NCBI GenBank assembly: GCA_021323955.1
Contig: JAJPKC010000462.1
Coordinates: forward strand, 1 to 47,214
Origin: Oscillatoriales cyanobacterium Centralia_MAG_596
GTDB taxonomy: Bacteria > Cyanobacteriota > Cyanobacteriia > Leptolyngbyales > Leptolyngbyaceae
Direction of reading: 5' to 3'
DNA: 47,214 nucleotides
The notes beneath the pieces were generated by a model, which was not told the origin of the DNA, did not search any database, and saw nothing but the letters and a program-made list of their open reading frames with translations. The position numbers and the translations under genes were made by a program. Positions 1-8,280 of this stretch are shown here, piece after piece; position 1 is the stretch's first letter, and every line of letters begins with the position of its first letter.

Positions 1-1
1 G

Positions 2-133
2 GATCTTAAAATCAATGCGACCAGTGGCGTGAAGGTGAATGACGCTACAGTGGTCAGGGCTAATGTTGAAGCTGACAATGGGATCATTCATGTGATCGAT
101 ACGGTCTTGCTGCCGCCGGGAGTCAGCGTGTAG
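2..133 (+). CDS. Fasciclin (FAS1) domain protein, C-terminal end only
   Basis: This frame is open from the window edge to a TAG stop and encodes 43 residues ending in [12 protein letters not shown] followed by SV. The pattern of an N-N/G-I-IHVID motif followed by VLLPP is the H2 box that closes FAS1 domains, which are extracellular or periplasmic adhesion modules. The start, any signal peptide and the number of FAS1 repeats lie outside the window, so only the family can be stated. It is missing from the ORF track because it has no start codon here. The 202 bases after it hold no recognisable gene. Confidence 0.8.
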   Translation, partial: DLKINATSGVKVNDATVVRANVEADNGIIHVIDTVLLPPGVSV

Positions 134-335
134 CGACTATGGATGAGTGATGCATGACGGGTGGAGCCTGGGTTGGGGTGAACGATCATTCGTCCTGCCA
201 CAGGCTCTTAGGCTATGAGTGGCACCGTCGTTTGATTTGCGTTGCCACGGCTTTCTGTCTGCAACCCGATGTGCGGCAGGGAGCGGGCTGGGATATTCTT
301 ATTGAAAACCAGGCATTGTAGCGAGGGCCGACACA

Positions 336-560
336 GTGGTGAACCATTCTCCGTTTAATGACGAGATTACTCTGGCAGAGCAGGCAGAGCTGCTGGGAAA
401 ACAGGCGATGAAGTTGGGGCTAATTCCTAGTTTTGCGGTTCATCACTTTCCGGATAGCTGGCAGTTTTACATTCCTGACTTTCATAATAGTGAGCCGCTG
501 ACGCCAGAAGAGGCCTATCTCACGTTTAAAAAGAAAATTGACGCCGTCAGAACGGCGTGA
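336..560 (+). CDS. Small hypothetical protein (74 aa)
   Basis: I do not recognise the family. The protein is soluble, has no signal peptide or membrane segment, and is rich in aromatic and acidic residues (HHFPDSWQFYIPDF). It ends in a Lys-rich helix followed by VRTA. The ORF starts at GTG 336, and a second GTG follows immediately at 339. No clear Shine-Dalgarno sequence precedes either. It lies 94 nt before the flavoprotein response regulator on the same strand, so co-transcription is possible but not shown. The compositional look fits a real cyanobacterial small protein, though spurious translation cannot be excluded. Confidence 0.55.
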   Translation: MVNHSPFNDEITLAEQAELLGKQAMKLGLIPSFAVHHFPDSWQFYIPDFHNSEPLTPEEAYLTFKKKIDAVRTA

Positions 561-654
561 TCCGTGATGCGATCGCGGTCATAAGTGGTTCAACAGCAGG
601 AGGACAACCGAGGTTCTTTGTGGGAGATTGGTGGCATTGCGTTGAACAACTCCT

Positions 655-2319
655 ATGGCAAAACCTGTAATCCTGAGCGTTGATGACGACCCGGAGGTTT
701 TACAAGCGGTCGCCCGTGACCTGCGGCGACAGTATGGCGATCGCTTTCGCATCATCCGGGCCGATTCGGGTGCGACGGCGTTGGATACGGTACAGCAGTT
801 GAAACTGCGGAACGAACCCGTGTCGCTCTTTATCGTGGATCAGCGGATGCCTCACATGAGCGGTGTCGAGTTCTTGGAACAGGCGATCGCCATTTTTCCC
901 GATGCCAAACGGGCACTGCTAACGGCTTACGCAGACACCGATGCGGCGATCCGTGCCATTAACAGCGCCCGCATTGACTACTATTTGCTGAAACCGTGGG
1001 ATCCACCCGAAGAACGACTGTACCCAGTTCTGGATGATTTACTCGATGACTGGCAGGCAACGACCAGCCCGCCCTTTGAGGGCATTCGCGTGGTCGGCAA
1101 TCGCTGGTCGCCCCAGTCCCACCAGGTCAAAGACTTCCTGGCGCGCAATCAGGTGCCATACCAGTGGCTTGATATCGAACTGGCACCCGAAGCGCAGGAA
1201 CTGGTTGCCTACGCCGAAGCAGACGGGACGCGATCGCTCCCCCTGGTGCTCTTTCCCGATGGCACTCGCCTGGTGCAGCCCTCGAATCTGGATATCGCGG
1301 CCAGAATTGGCCTGCAAACGCAGGCAGAGCGCCCATTTTACGATCTGGTGATTGTTGGGGGCGGGCCAGCCGGACTCGCAGCGGCTGTCTATGGGGCCTC
1401 AGAAGGCCTTACCACGGTCATGATTGAGCGCGAAGCCCCTGGTGGACAGGCCGGGTCGAGTTCTCGCATCGAAAACTATTTGGGCTTTCCCGTGGGGCTG
1501 AGTGGTGCCGATCTGGCACGGCGGGCGGTGACTCAGGCGCGGCGCTTTGGGGTAGAAATTCTCACGCCGCAGGAGGTCTGTGGGGTGAGAATCCAAGACT
1601 CTTACCGCATTGTCGAACTGTGCGACGGCAGCGAGTTGAGCTGCCATGTCCTGCTGATTGCTACGGGTGTCTCCTACCGAAAGCTGGATGTGCCGGGAAT
1701 GGACGCATTAACAGGCGCGGGGGTCTATTACGGGGCCGCCATGACCGAAGCGATCGCCTGCGGTGGCGAAGATATCTACATTGTGGGTGGGGCTAATTCG
1801 GCGGGACAGGCGGCGATGTACTTCTCGAAATACGCCCGTCGCGTGGTGATGCTGGTGCGGGGGCCATCGCTCACGGCCAGCATGTCGCAGTACCTCATTG
1901 ACCAGATCGCCTCAGTTGACAACATTCAGGTCTGTACAGGCTGTAGCGTGGTTGAGGTCAAGGGCACCGAACACCTGGAGTCGATCGTCATTGCCAATGC
2001 GACGACCGGCACGAAGGAAACCGTACCCGCAAAATCGCTGTTTATTTTCATTGGTGCCAGTCCCTGTACCGACTGGTTGGACGGTGTGGTTGAGCGCGAC
2101 AAACAGGGCTTTATTCTGACCGGCACCGACCTGCTGCGCGATCGCGATCGCCCCCGTGGCTGGACACTGGAGCGCGATCCATTCCTGCTGGAAACCAGCG
2201 TGCCCGGTATCTTTGCGGCGGGTGATGTGCGCTTTGGGTCGGTCAAACGTGTGGCATCTGGCGTGGGTGAGGGGTCGATCGCCGTTCAGTTTATCCACCG
2301 CTATCTCAGCAAGGTGTAA
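655..2319 (+). CDS. Response regulator fused to glutaredoxin-like and thioredoxin reductase-like flavoprotein domains
   Basis: Three modules are visible. Residues 1-130 are a REC domain with the acidic pair at D10-D12, phosphoacceptor D62 in IVDQRMP and K113 in LLKPW. Residues about 144-220 resemble glutaredoxin, but SPQS stands where a CPxC-type redox site would be. Residues 228-554 are a thioredoxin reductase-type FAD/NAD(P)H oxidoreductase with the FAD motif IVGGGPAG, the second nucleotide motif IVGGANSAG, and the C-terminal FAD motif GIFAAGDVR. The CxxC disulfide expected between the two nucleotide motifs reads GAAMT, so thiol reductase chemistry is unlikely. The probable role is a phosphorylation-controlled flavoprotein oxidoreductase with unknown substrate. 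The start ATG has no obvious Shine-Dalgarno sequence. The next gene, a histidine kinase, begins 2 nt after the stop, which makes it the likely cognate kinase. Confidence 0.85.
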   Translation: MAKPVILSVDDDPEVLQAVARDLRRQYGDRFRIIRADSGATALDTVQQLKLRNEPVSLFIVDQRMPHMSGVEFLEQAIAIFPDAKRALLTAYADTDAAIRAINSARIDYYLLKPWDPPEERLYPVLDDLLDDWQATTSPPFEGIRVVGNRWSPQSHQVKDFLARNQVPYQWLDIELAPEAQELVAYAEADGTRSLPLVLFPDGTRLVQPSNLDIAARIGLQTQAERPFYDLVIVGGGPAGLAAAVYGASEGLTTVMIEREAPGGQAGSSSRIENYLGFPVGLSGADLARRAVTQARRFGVEILTPQEVCGVRIQDSYRIVELCDGSELSCHVLLIATGVSYRKLDVPGMDALTGAGVYYGAAMTEAIACGGEDIYIVGGANSAGQAAMYFSKYARRVVMLVRGPSLTASMSQYLIDQIASVDNIQVCTGCSVVEVKGTEHLESIVIANATTGTKETVPAKSLFIFIGASPCTDWLDGVVERDKQGFILTGTDLLRDRDRPRGWTLERDPFLLETSVPGIFAAGDVRFGSVKRVASGVGEGSIAVQFIHRYLSKV

Positions 2320-2321
2320 TC

Positions 2322-3722
2322 ATGCTTCATAACCCTAAAGAGGAATTGCTCTTCCCAACCCTCTCGGAGGAAGAGCTTGAGCGCTTACAGGCCCACGGAC
2401 AGGAGTTGTCGCTCACGGATGGTGAGGCAATTTTTCACGAAGGTGACCCGACCTACCAGTTCTACGTGGTACTTGAAGGCGAGGTACGCGTGACCAAAGT
2501 GGTGAATGGGGATGTCCAGATTCTCGCCATTCACGAGCGTGGGCAGTTTACGGGCGAACTATCGATGCTGACGGGTGCTCCGGCACTGGCAACAGCGCGA
2601 TCGTGCGGTGCCAGTCGGGTGCTGGCAATCGATCCTGACACCTTCAAGCAGATTCTCGCGGAGTGTTCCCAGGGGGCATCGGTCATCCTGGCGGCAATGG
2701 CGGGGCGGGCACGCGAAGTCGAGTTTCAGATGCAGCAGCAGGAGAAGCTGGCGGCGCTGGGCAGACTGTCGGCGGGCCTTGCCCACGAGTTAAACAACCC
2801 GGCAGCAGCGGGCAACCGGGCGGCTCAGCAGTTGCGTGACGCGATCGCGGCAATCCAGACCCGCCTGCTGAAACTCTGCGAAGATCTCTTCCCCGCCAGT
2901 CAGCGTCAGGCGCTCGTGACACTGCAGCAGGATGCCCTGGGCTATCTTGCGGCGGCACCCCGTCTTGCGCCATTGGATCAGAGCGATCGCGAGGATGCCC
3001 TGACTGACTGGCTGGATGATCATGCGATCGCCGATGGGTGGAAGCTCGCTCCCACCCTGGTCTCTGGTGGTATCAACGCCACTCAACTGGATAAACTCGC
3101 GCCGCAGCTAACGCCCGATGCTCTGGCTGAAGGCCTTTCCTGGTTGGCGGAAACGCTGACCCTGGCAGGGCTGGTGAACGAGGTTGAGCAAAGCACCAGT
3201 CGCATTGCGCAATTAGTCAAAGCGATCAAATCCTACTCCTACATGGATCAGGCTGCCCTGAAGGACATTGATCTACACGAAGGGCTGGAGAATACGCTGA
3301 CGATCCTCAACCACAAGCTGAAATACGGCATCACGGTTCATCGTGAGTATGACCCCGCTGTGCCACGCATTTGTGCCTACGGCAGTGAACTCAACCAGGT
3401 GTGGACAAACCTGATCGATAATGCGGTCTATGCGATGGGCGGTAAGGGGGACTTAACGGTGCGCACGACGATCGACCATGACCAGGTTCTGGTTGCGATC
3501 GCTGACACCGGCACGGGCATTCCACCAGACATCCAGTCCCGCATCTTCGAACCGTTCTTTACGACCAAGGGGGTTGGTGAAGGCTCTGGCCTTGGGCTGG
3601 ATATCGTGCGCCGTATAATTGTCAACCGTCATCACGGTGACATCCGCGTGACATCCAAACCCGGTGAAACCTGCTTTCAGATCTGGCTGCCCATCCAACC
3701 ACCGGCCACGAATCAGGGATGA
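2322..3722 (+). CDS. Sensor histidine kinase with N-terminal cyclic-nucleotide-binding-like domain
   Basis: Residues about 10-125 form a Crp-type cNMP-binding fold (HEGDPTYQFYVVLEGEV, then GELSML). The phosphate cassette reads GAPALATA, where cAMP binders usually have an Arg (APRAAT). Position 88 is Ala, so classical nucleotide binding is doubtful. A short coiled coil leads to the H box LSAGLAHELNNP with H155 as the expected phosphorylation site. An atypically long helical stretch of about 150 residues separates it from the HATPase domain, where the N box (NLIDNAVYAM), G1 (DTGTGIP), F (FEPFFTTK) and G2 (GSGLGL) boxes are intact. No membrane segment is seen, so it is cytosolic. It lies 2 nt after the flavoprotein regulator and overlaps the convergent cyclase kinase by 10 bp. 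Its signal is unknown. Confidence 0.88.
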   Translation: MLHNPKEELLFPTLSEEELERLQAHGQELSLTDGEAIFHEGDPTYQFYVVLEGEVRVTKVVNGDVQILAIHERGQFTGELSMLTGAPALATARSCGASRVLAIDPDTFKQILAECSQGASVILAAMAGRAREVEFQMQQQEKLAALGRLSAGLAHELNNPAAAGNRAAQQLRDAIAAIQTRLLKLCEDLFPASQRQALVTLQQDALGYLAAAPRLAPLDQSDREDALTDWLDDHAIADGWKLAPTLVSGGINATQLDKLAPQLTPDALAEGLSWLAETLTLAGLVNEVEQSTSRIAQLVKAIKSYSYMDQAALKDIDLHEGLENTLTILNHKLKYGITVHREYDPAVPRICAYGSELNQVWTNLIDNAVYAMGGKGDLTVRTTIDHDQVLVAIADTGTGIPPDIQSRIFEPFFTTKGVGEGSGLGLDIVRRIIVNRHHGDIRVTSKPGETCFQIWLPIQPPATNQG

Positions 3723-6700
3723 GTGTGGGAGCTCGGTTCGGGTGTCACGGCAAAGGTGAGAACCGTTTCATCCACTCCTTTTAGCTTTAAAGGGCTGAAT
3801 TTGGTGATCTCGTCTTGCTCCAGATAGTCGGCAACGGCTGCCGACACCAAAATACAGTCAGGTTCCGCTGCCTCCTGAATCCGAGAGGCAATGTTCACAC
3901 TGGGACCGATCGCGGTGTAGTCCGATCGCTCGGCACCGCCAAACATGCCCACGACTGCGGTTCCCTGATGAATGCCGCAGCGGAACTGCACCTGACTGAT
4001 GCCTTGCTTCTGCCAGCGCTCGTTGAGTCTGTGCAGCGATCGCTGCATTTGACGGGCTGCTGCAATGGCACGGCGTACCTGCTCATTGGGCGTCATTTCC
4101 TCCGGCGAGCCAAACAGCGCCAGAATCGCGTCGCCCATAAATTTGTCTACGGTGCCGCCGTTGTCAAACACGGCACGGGTCATTTCTGCCAGATATTCAT
4201 TCAGCAGTTCGGCGACCCGGCGCGATCGCAGCGTGTTGGACAGTTGCGTAAAGCCAATGATATCGCTAAACAACACCGTCACCATACGCGGTTCAGGACG
4301 CAGATCCAGCACCAGATCGCCCCGAGCGGCTCGCTGCACCAGCGATGGCGGCAAAAATCGTTTCAACACTGATTCCGTCAGGTACGTGTTGAGTTCGGCA
4401 ACCCGCTGTTCGTTGGCCTTGAGTGCCAGCAGGTTACGCACTTCGGCCAGCAGTTCGCGATCGCTAAACGGTTTGGACAAATAAGCATCCGCGCCCTGCT
4501 CCACGCCTTCAATGCGGGTATCTTCATCCGCTTTTGCCGTCAGGAGAATGATCGGAATTCCCTTCAGGTCTTCGTTCTCTCGAATCATGCGGATCATGTC
4601 CAGACCCGACACCATGGGCATCATCAAGTCACTCACGATCAGCTGTGGACGATGGACTTGGGCCGTTTGAAATCCTTCCGAGCCGTTGCGCGCCGTCCAC
4701 ACGTGGTACCCTTGTTCGCGCAAAATGCCCGAAACATAGGTCCGTAGGTCTGGGTTGTCGTCCACAATGAGAATTCGAGCCGCATCCGATTTTACGAGTG
4801 GTGGAGCGATCATGCTGTCCCCTACGCTGGGTTCGTCCTGTAGCTCCATCTCGACATCAGCGAGTTCTACCAGGGCTCGACTGGGCTGCACTTCGGCTTG
4901 AATTTCAATCAACTGCTGAGGGGGGAGATGCGCCACCCCAGTTTGCAGCCAGACCGTAAAGGTCGTGCCCGTGCCATAGGTGGACTCCACCGAGATTTGT
5001 CCGCCGTGCAGTTCTACCAGTTCCTTGACCAGTGCGAGTCCCAGTCCGCTACCCTCATAGCTGCGATTGGCGGATCCCTCTGCCTGCCGGAAACGCTCAA
5101 ACAGGTGCGGCATCTGATCGGGACGAATGCCAATACCCGTGTCACTGACTTTCAGTAAGCAGTGATCACCCGCTGGTTCCAGCGTCGCTGTGATGTTGCC
5201 ATGCTCAGGTGTGAACTTCATGGCATTCGACAGCAGGTTGTACAACACCTTGTCGAATTTCTCCAGGTCTAAGTAAACCTGGGGACAGGTGGCCAGATGC
5301 GTTGTGAGGGTGATCCCCTTCTTCTCACAGTAGGGACGAAACGAATCGACCGTTTGACTGACGAAGTCCACCAAATCGCACGGGCGAAAGCTTGGCTGCA
5401 TCCGTCCAGCATCCAGCCGCTGGAGGTCGAGCAGTTGGTTGACCAGCCGCAGCAATCGACGTGAGTTGCGCAACGCGATCGCCGACTGCTCATAGGTTAA
5501 TCCCTGATTCTGGGCGATCGCCGACTCCAGTGGCCCAATCATGAGCGTTAGCGGCGTGCGAAATTCGTGGGAGATGTTTTGGAAGAACTCCGTTTTCTGC
5601 TGGTCTAGTTCCAGCAGTTGCTCTGCCTGTTGGCGAGTTTTCTGGTAGAGACGAGACTGGTGCACCGCGATCGCCGCCTGTACGGCCACGGCCTGCGCCA
5701 GCTCAATCTCCGATGACAGCCAGCGGCGGGGCTGGCGGTTTTGTCGGAGCGAGATGCTGCCAATAATCTGCCCATCCAAAATCAGCGGCACGACCAGCAA
5801 GGCCCGAGCCGGATTGCGAAACGGTTGTTCAGACACCGTCATCTCTGTGTCCTGGGTCAAATCATTGAGCACCACCGGTTGCTGGGTGAGGAGCAGTTGC
5901 TTCAGCACCGGATTGCCCTCGATCGGCACGGTGGACTGGGGCAATGGGCGCGCGATCGTCTCTCCCGTCAGCGGACGTGAAGAGGGACTGTACACAGGGT
6001 TGTTTACGGCGGCGGGATGCGTCGGCGCGTGGACACCAGGTACAGAAGTGGTCGCCCAGCCGGCATGGGCGGCATCGTGCAGTCCAACCAACTGAACAAA
6101 CTCATCCTCCCGCGTCCACAGCGATAGGGCGCACCCATCGGCATGGAGCGCTTGCCCAAGCTGTTGCGTAATAGCGGCAAAAATCTCCTGGGGATCAAGA
6201 CTGGAACGAATGGCAGTGGTAATCGTGTTGATCAATGCCTCACGCTTTGCCAGTGCCCGCACCTGCTCGTAAGTGCGCGCCTGAAACAGCGCGAGGGCGG
6301 CCTGGTCTGCCACCATGGTGAGTAGCTGAACTTCATCCTCCTGCCAGGTGCGAAGTTCACCGCACTGGTGGAGCGCCAATACGGCCATTAGCTCTTGCTG
6401 ACAGACCAGAGGCACGATCAGGCTGGAGCGGATGCCCGTGTCGATGTACATCTGCCGTCGCTGCTGCACGTCGCGATCGCTCCCCTGGAGTCGATCGTCC
6501 GTCTCTACGTCCTGAATCACAGCGACTTTGTGGGTCTGCCAAACGGTTTGGGCCAGCGTGGATTTCAGTTTGCCGAGTTCCTGCCCCTCTGGGACGGTCG
6601 CCTGTTCGTTCACATACACAAACCAATCGTCATCCATACGCCCATCCTGGAATGGGCGGACGACGCAGCTGCTCACTTCCAGAACCTGACCGACGGTTTC

Positions 6701-7207
6701 ACCAATTGTGTGCAGGATCTGACGATAGCTGAGGTCACTCCGAATCGTGCTGGTAACGGCATTGAGCAGCGATTCCTGACGGAGCGATCGGCGCAGTTCG
6801 CGGGTTCTGGCCTTTAGCAAATTGTGGGTATCGACTGCCTGCCGGACGACTCCTTTCAGCTCATTGTCATCCCAGGGCTTTGTGACGTACTTAAAGACTT
6901 TACCCGCGTTGATGGCTTCAACCAAGTCTTCAACGTCGGTGTACCCGGTGAGGATAATGCGGATCGTGTCGGGGTACTGGGTCGCGGTTAAGCTCAAAAA
7001 CTCCGTCCCGCTCATCAACGGCATCCGCTGATCGGAAATAATGACCGCGATATCGCCTTCCTTCGCCAGGATGTCAAGGGCGATCGGTCCATTTTCGGCC
7101 TTTAAGACCTTAAACTCACGATGAAACGTGCGGTACAGCAAGTCTAAATTGTCTGGTTCATCATCGACGACCAGCAGTTTTGGCTTGTTGTGCGGTTGAA
7201 CTTTCAT
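3713..7207 (-). CDS. Hybrid kinase REC-GAF-GAF-HisKA-HATPase-REC with C-terminal class III adenylate cyclase
   Basis: The domain order over 1164 residues is REC1 (D59, K110), GAF1 (about 150-315), GAF2 (about 335-520), HisKA (H547 in NISHEFRTP), HATPase (NLLSNAMKF to GSGLGLAL), REC2 (D860, K912) and a class III cyclase (about 970-1140). In the cyclase, the metal aspartates are D982 (LFSDIIGFT) and D1026 (FMGDA). The purine-selecting pair is K1022 and T1098 (SDYTAIG), and the transition-state residues are N1105 and R1109. A Lys/Thr pair is the class IIIb adenylate cyclase signature known from cyanobacterial CyaB1-type enzymes, so cAMP is the predicted product. No transmembrane segment is seen. 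The GAFs lack an obvious bilin-attachment Cys, so they are probably not phytochromes. The last 10 bp overlap the 3' end of the facing kinase gene. Confidence 0.9.
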   Translation of the reverse strand: MKVQPHNKPKLLVVDDEPDNLDLLYRTFHREFKVLKAENGPIALDILAKEGDIAVIISDQRMPLMSGTEFLSLTATQYPDTIRIILTGYTDVEDLVEAINAGKVFKYVTKPWDDNELKGVVRQAVDTHNLLKARTRELRRSLRQESLLNAVTSTIRSDLSYRQILHTIGETVGQVLEVSSCVVRPFQDGRMDDDWFVYVNEQATVPEGQELGKLKSTLAQTVWQTHKVAVIQDVETDDRLQGSDRDVQQRRQMYIDTGIRSSLIVPLVCQQELMAVLALHQCGELRTWQEDEVQLLTMVADQAALALFQARTYEQVRALAKREALINTITTAIRSSLDPQEIFAAITQQLGQALHADGCALSLWTREDEFVQLVGLHDAAHAGWATTSVPGVHAPTHPAAVNNPVYSPSSRPLTGETIARPLPQSTVPIEGNPVLKQLLLTQQPVVLNDLTQDTEMTVSEQPFRNPARALLVVPLILDGQIIGSISLRQNRQPRRWLSSEIELAQAVAVQAAIAVHQSRLYQKTRQQAEQLLELDQQKTEFFQNISHEFRTPLTLMIGPLESAIAQNQGLTYEQSAIALRNSRRLLRLVNQLLDLQRLDAGRMQPSFRPCDLVDFVSQTVDSFRPYCEKKGITLTTHLATCPQVYLDLEKFDKVLYNLLSNAMKFTPEHGNITATLEPAGDHCLLKVSDTGIGIRPDQMPHLFERFRQAEGSANRSYEGSGLGLALVKELVELHGGQISVESTYGTGTTFTVWLQTGVAHLPPQQLIEIQAEVQPSRALVELADVEMELQDEPSVGDSMIAPPLVKSDAARILIVDDNPDLRTYVSGILREQGYHVWTARNGSEGFQTAQVHRPQLIVSDLMMPMVSGLDMIRMIRENEDLKGIPIILLTAKADEDTRIEGVEQGADAYLSKPFSDRELLAEVRNLLALKANEQRVAELNTYLTESVLKRFLPPSLVQRAARGDLVLDLRPEPRMVTVLFSDIIGFTQLSNTLRSRRVAELLNEYLAEMTRAVFDNGGTVDKFMGDAILALFGSPEEMTPNEQVRRAIAAARQMQRSLHRLNERWQKQGISQVQFRCGIHQGTAVVGMFGGAERSDYTAIGPSVNIASRIQEAAEPDCILVSAAVADYLEQDEITKFSPLKLKGVDETVLTFAVTPEPSSHTHP

Positions 7208-7643
7208 GCACCGCTCTCCGGCTGTGAAGGCAGTTGAATAAGCAATTGTTGAGATGCATAGAAGCGTGGCAGCGCTAGTCTTGAAGCCCCCTGCTGACTA
7301 AGTTGATGCTCGTGTAGCACTGTATGTCGTCTACTGCTAATTGGTTCCTGCATGCCACTACTAAATTCAAAGGGATCACATCAATCAATATTGCTGTTCA
7401 TGTTGGTTACCTCAGTCCTGGTCTTACCGCAGTCCCGGTCTGAAGTCCGCGGGTCTGAACATCAATATGGCTTAGCGCTGGACGAAGTGCTAGGCACGGT
7501 CCAACAGGGCAGCGCATCAAAGCGATTGGAGCTGTTGTCATACTCAAACGTAAGCCCTGTTCAACCCATTGATTAACCTTCACTAAGGTTGCCCCCAGTC
7601 ACACATTGTCTAACTCCCACTCTTAACCTTCCCCGATAACGTT

Positions 7644-7675
7644 ACTGCAATGAACCGAAACTGCAATGAACCGAA
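7644..7675. repeat. Exact tandem duplication, 2 x 16 bp
   Basis: The unit ACTGCAATGAACCGAA occurs twice back to back (7644-7659 and 7660-7675) with no mismatch, inside the long gap before nrdR. It is the first of four tandem duplications within 300 bp. No function is evident. An exact copy suggests a recent replication-slippage event. Confidence 0.93.
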
Positions 7676-7745
7676 ACGTTGTCAATCCTGACCTGTCGAT
7701 CGAGCGGTGTCACTCCACGCTGAGCTAGTAGCGCTCAGCCCGGTC

Positions 7746-7781
7746 GATTGGCTGCCATCCGTGGATTGGCCACCATCCGTG
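7746..7781. repeat. Near-exact tandem duplication, 2 x 18 bp
   Basis: The unit GATTGGCTGCCATCCGTG (7746-7763) is followed directly by a copy with two adjacent mismatches (7764-7781). It lies in the same gene-free stretch as the other short duplications. Confidence 0.9.
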
Positions 7782-7847
7782 TGATCAAGCGATACTGCTG
7801 CTTAACCGTACGCGGTCTGCACCCGAGATTTGCGGTTTAACGTCTAC

Positions 7848-7875
7848 CTTGAGCCTGCGGTCTTGAGCCTGCGGT
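7848..7875. repeat. Exact tandem duplication, 2 x 14 bp
   Basis: The unit CTTGAGCCTGCGGT is repeated exactly (7848-7861 and 7862-7875). The 14-nt period recurs at 7901, 11491 and 34700 with unrelated sequences. Confidence 0.93.
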
Positions 7876-7900
7876 AACGACTGAAAGTGGAGCGCGATTG

Positions 7901-7928
7901 TTCGCTGCTGATCATTCGCTGCTGATCC
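7901..7928. repeat. Tandem duplication, 2 x 14 bp
   Basis: The unit TTCGCTGCTGATCA (7901-7914) is followed by a copy differing only in the last base (7915-7928). It lies 25 nt after the previous 14-bp duplication, but its sequence is unrelated. Confidence 0.92.
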
Positions 7929-8254
7929 TTATGTTAGAAGCGATCGCTGACGAACGCGATCGCACAGCCTTTATCGGGATACATTAACTGACTGAAACGT
8001 TTGATCAGCAGGTGCTACGGGAACAGTCCTTCTCTCACCGCCCGTAGAGCACGATCATGCTGTGAGGCTGGTCAGAGACTATAACACTGGGAGCCTTGCT
8101 CCACGATGTAAAATCAATGACCATGTGACAGCGCTTGTGCGACACCAGCGGTGCTCGTTATCAGCCCTAATGGGAGCACCTCGCCTCAATCCTAAGCGTA
8201 CGGCTCCATCCGTACAGCATTCTTTAAGCTCAACGACGATGCACCTCTGTATCA

Positions 8255-8280
8255 TGCTAGTTTTTCTAGCACAATTTTTC
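8255..8280 (+). terminator. Weak stem-loop with T-rich flank
   Basis: A 6-bp stem TGCTAG/CTAGCA encloses a T5 loop and is followed by CAATTTTTC. The stem is short and A/T-rich and no accepted gene lies upstream on this strand, so this may be chance or may end a small transcript from the gap. Confidence 0.25.

Noticed and set aside
3713-7207. GAF domains as phytochrome/cyanobacteriochrome photosensors
   Set aside because: No conserved Cys-His bilin-attachment motif is visible in either GAF domain.
7352-7576. 74-aa ORF in the gap before nrdR
   Set aside because: No Shine-Dalgarno site, no recognisable family, and it lies in DNA with degenerate short repeats. The hydrophobic N-terminal stretch alone is not enough to call a signal peptide.
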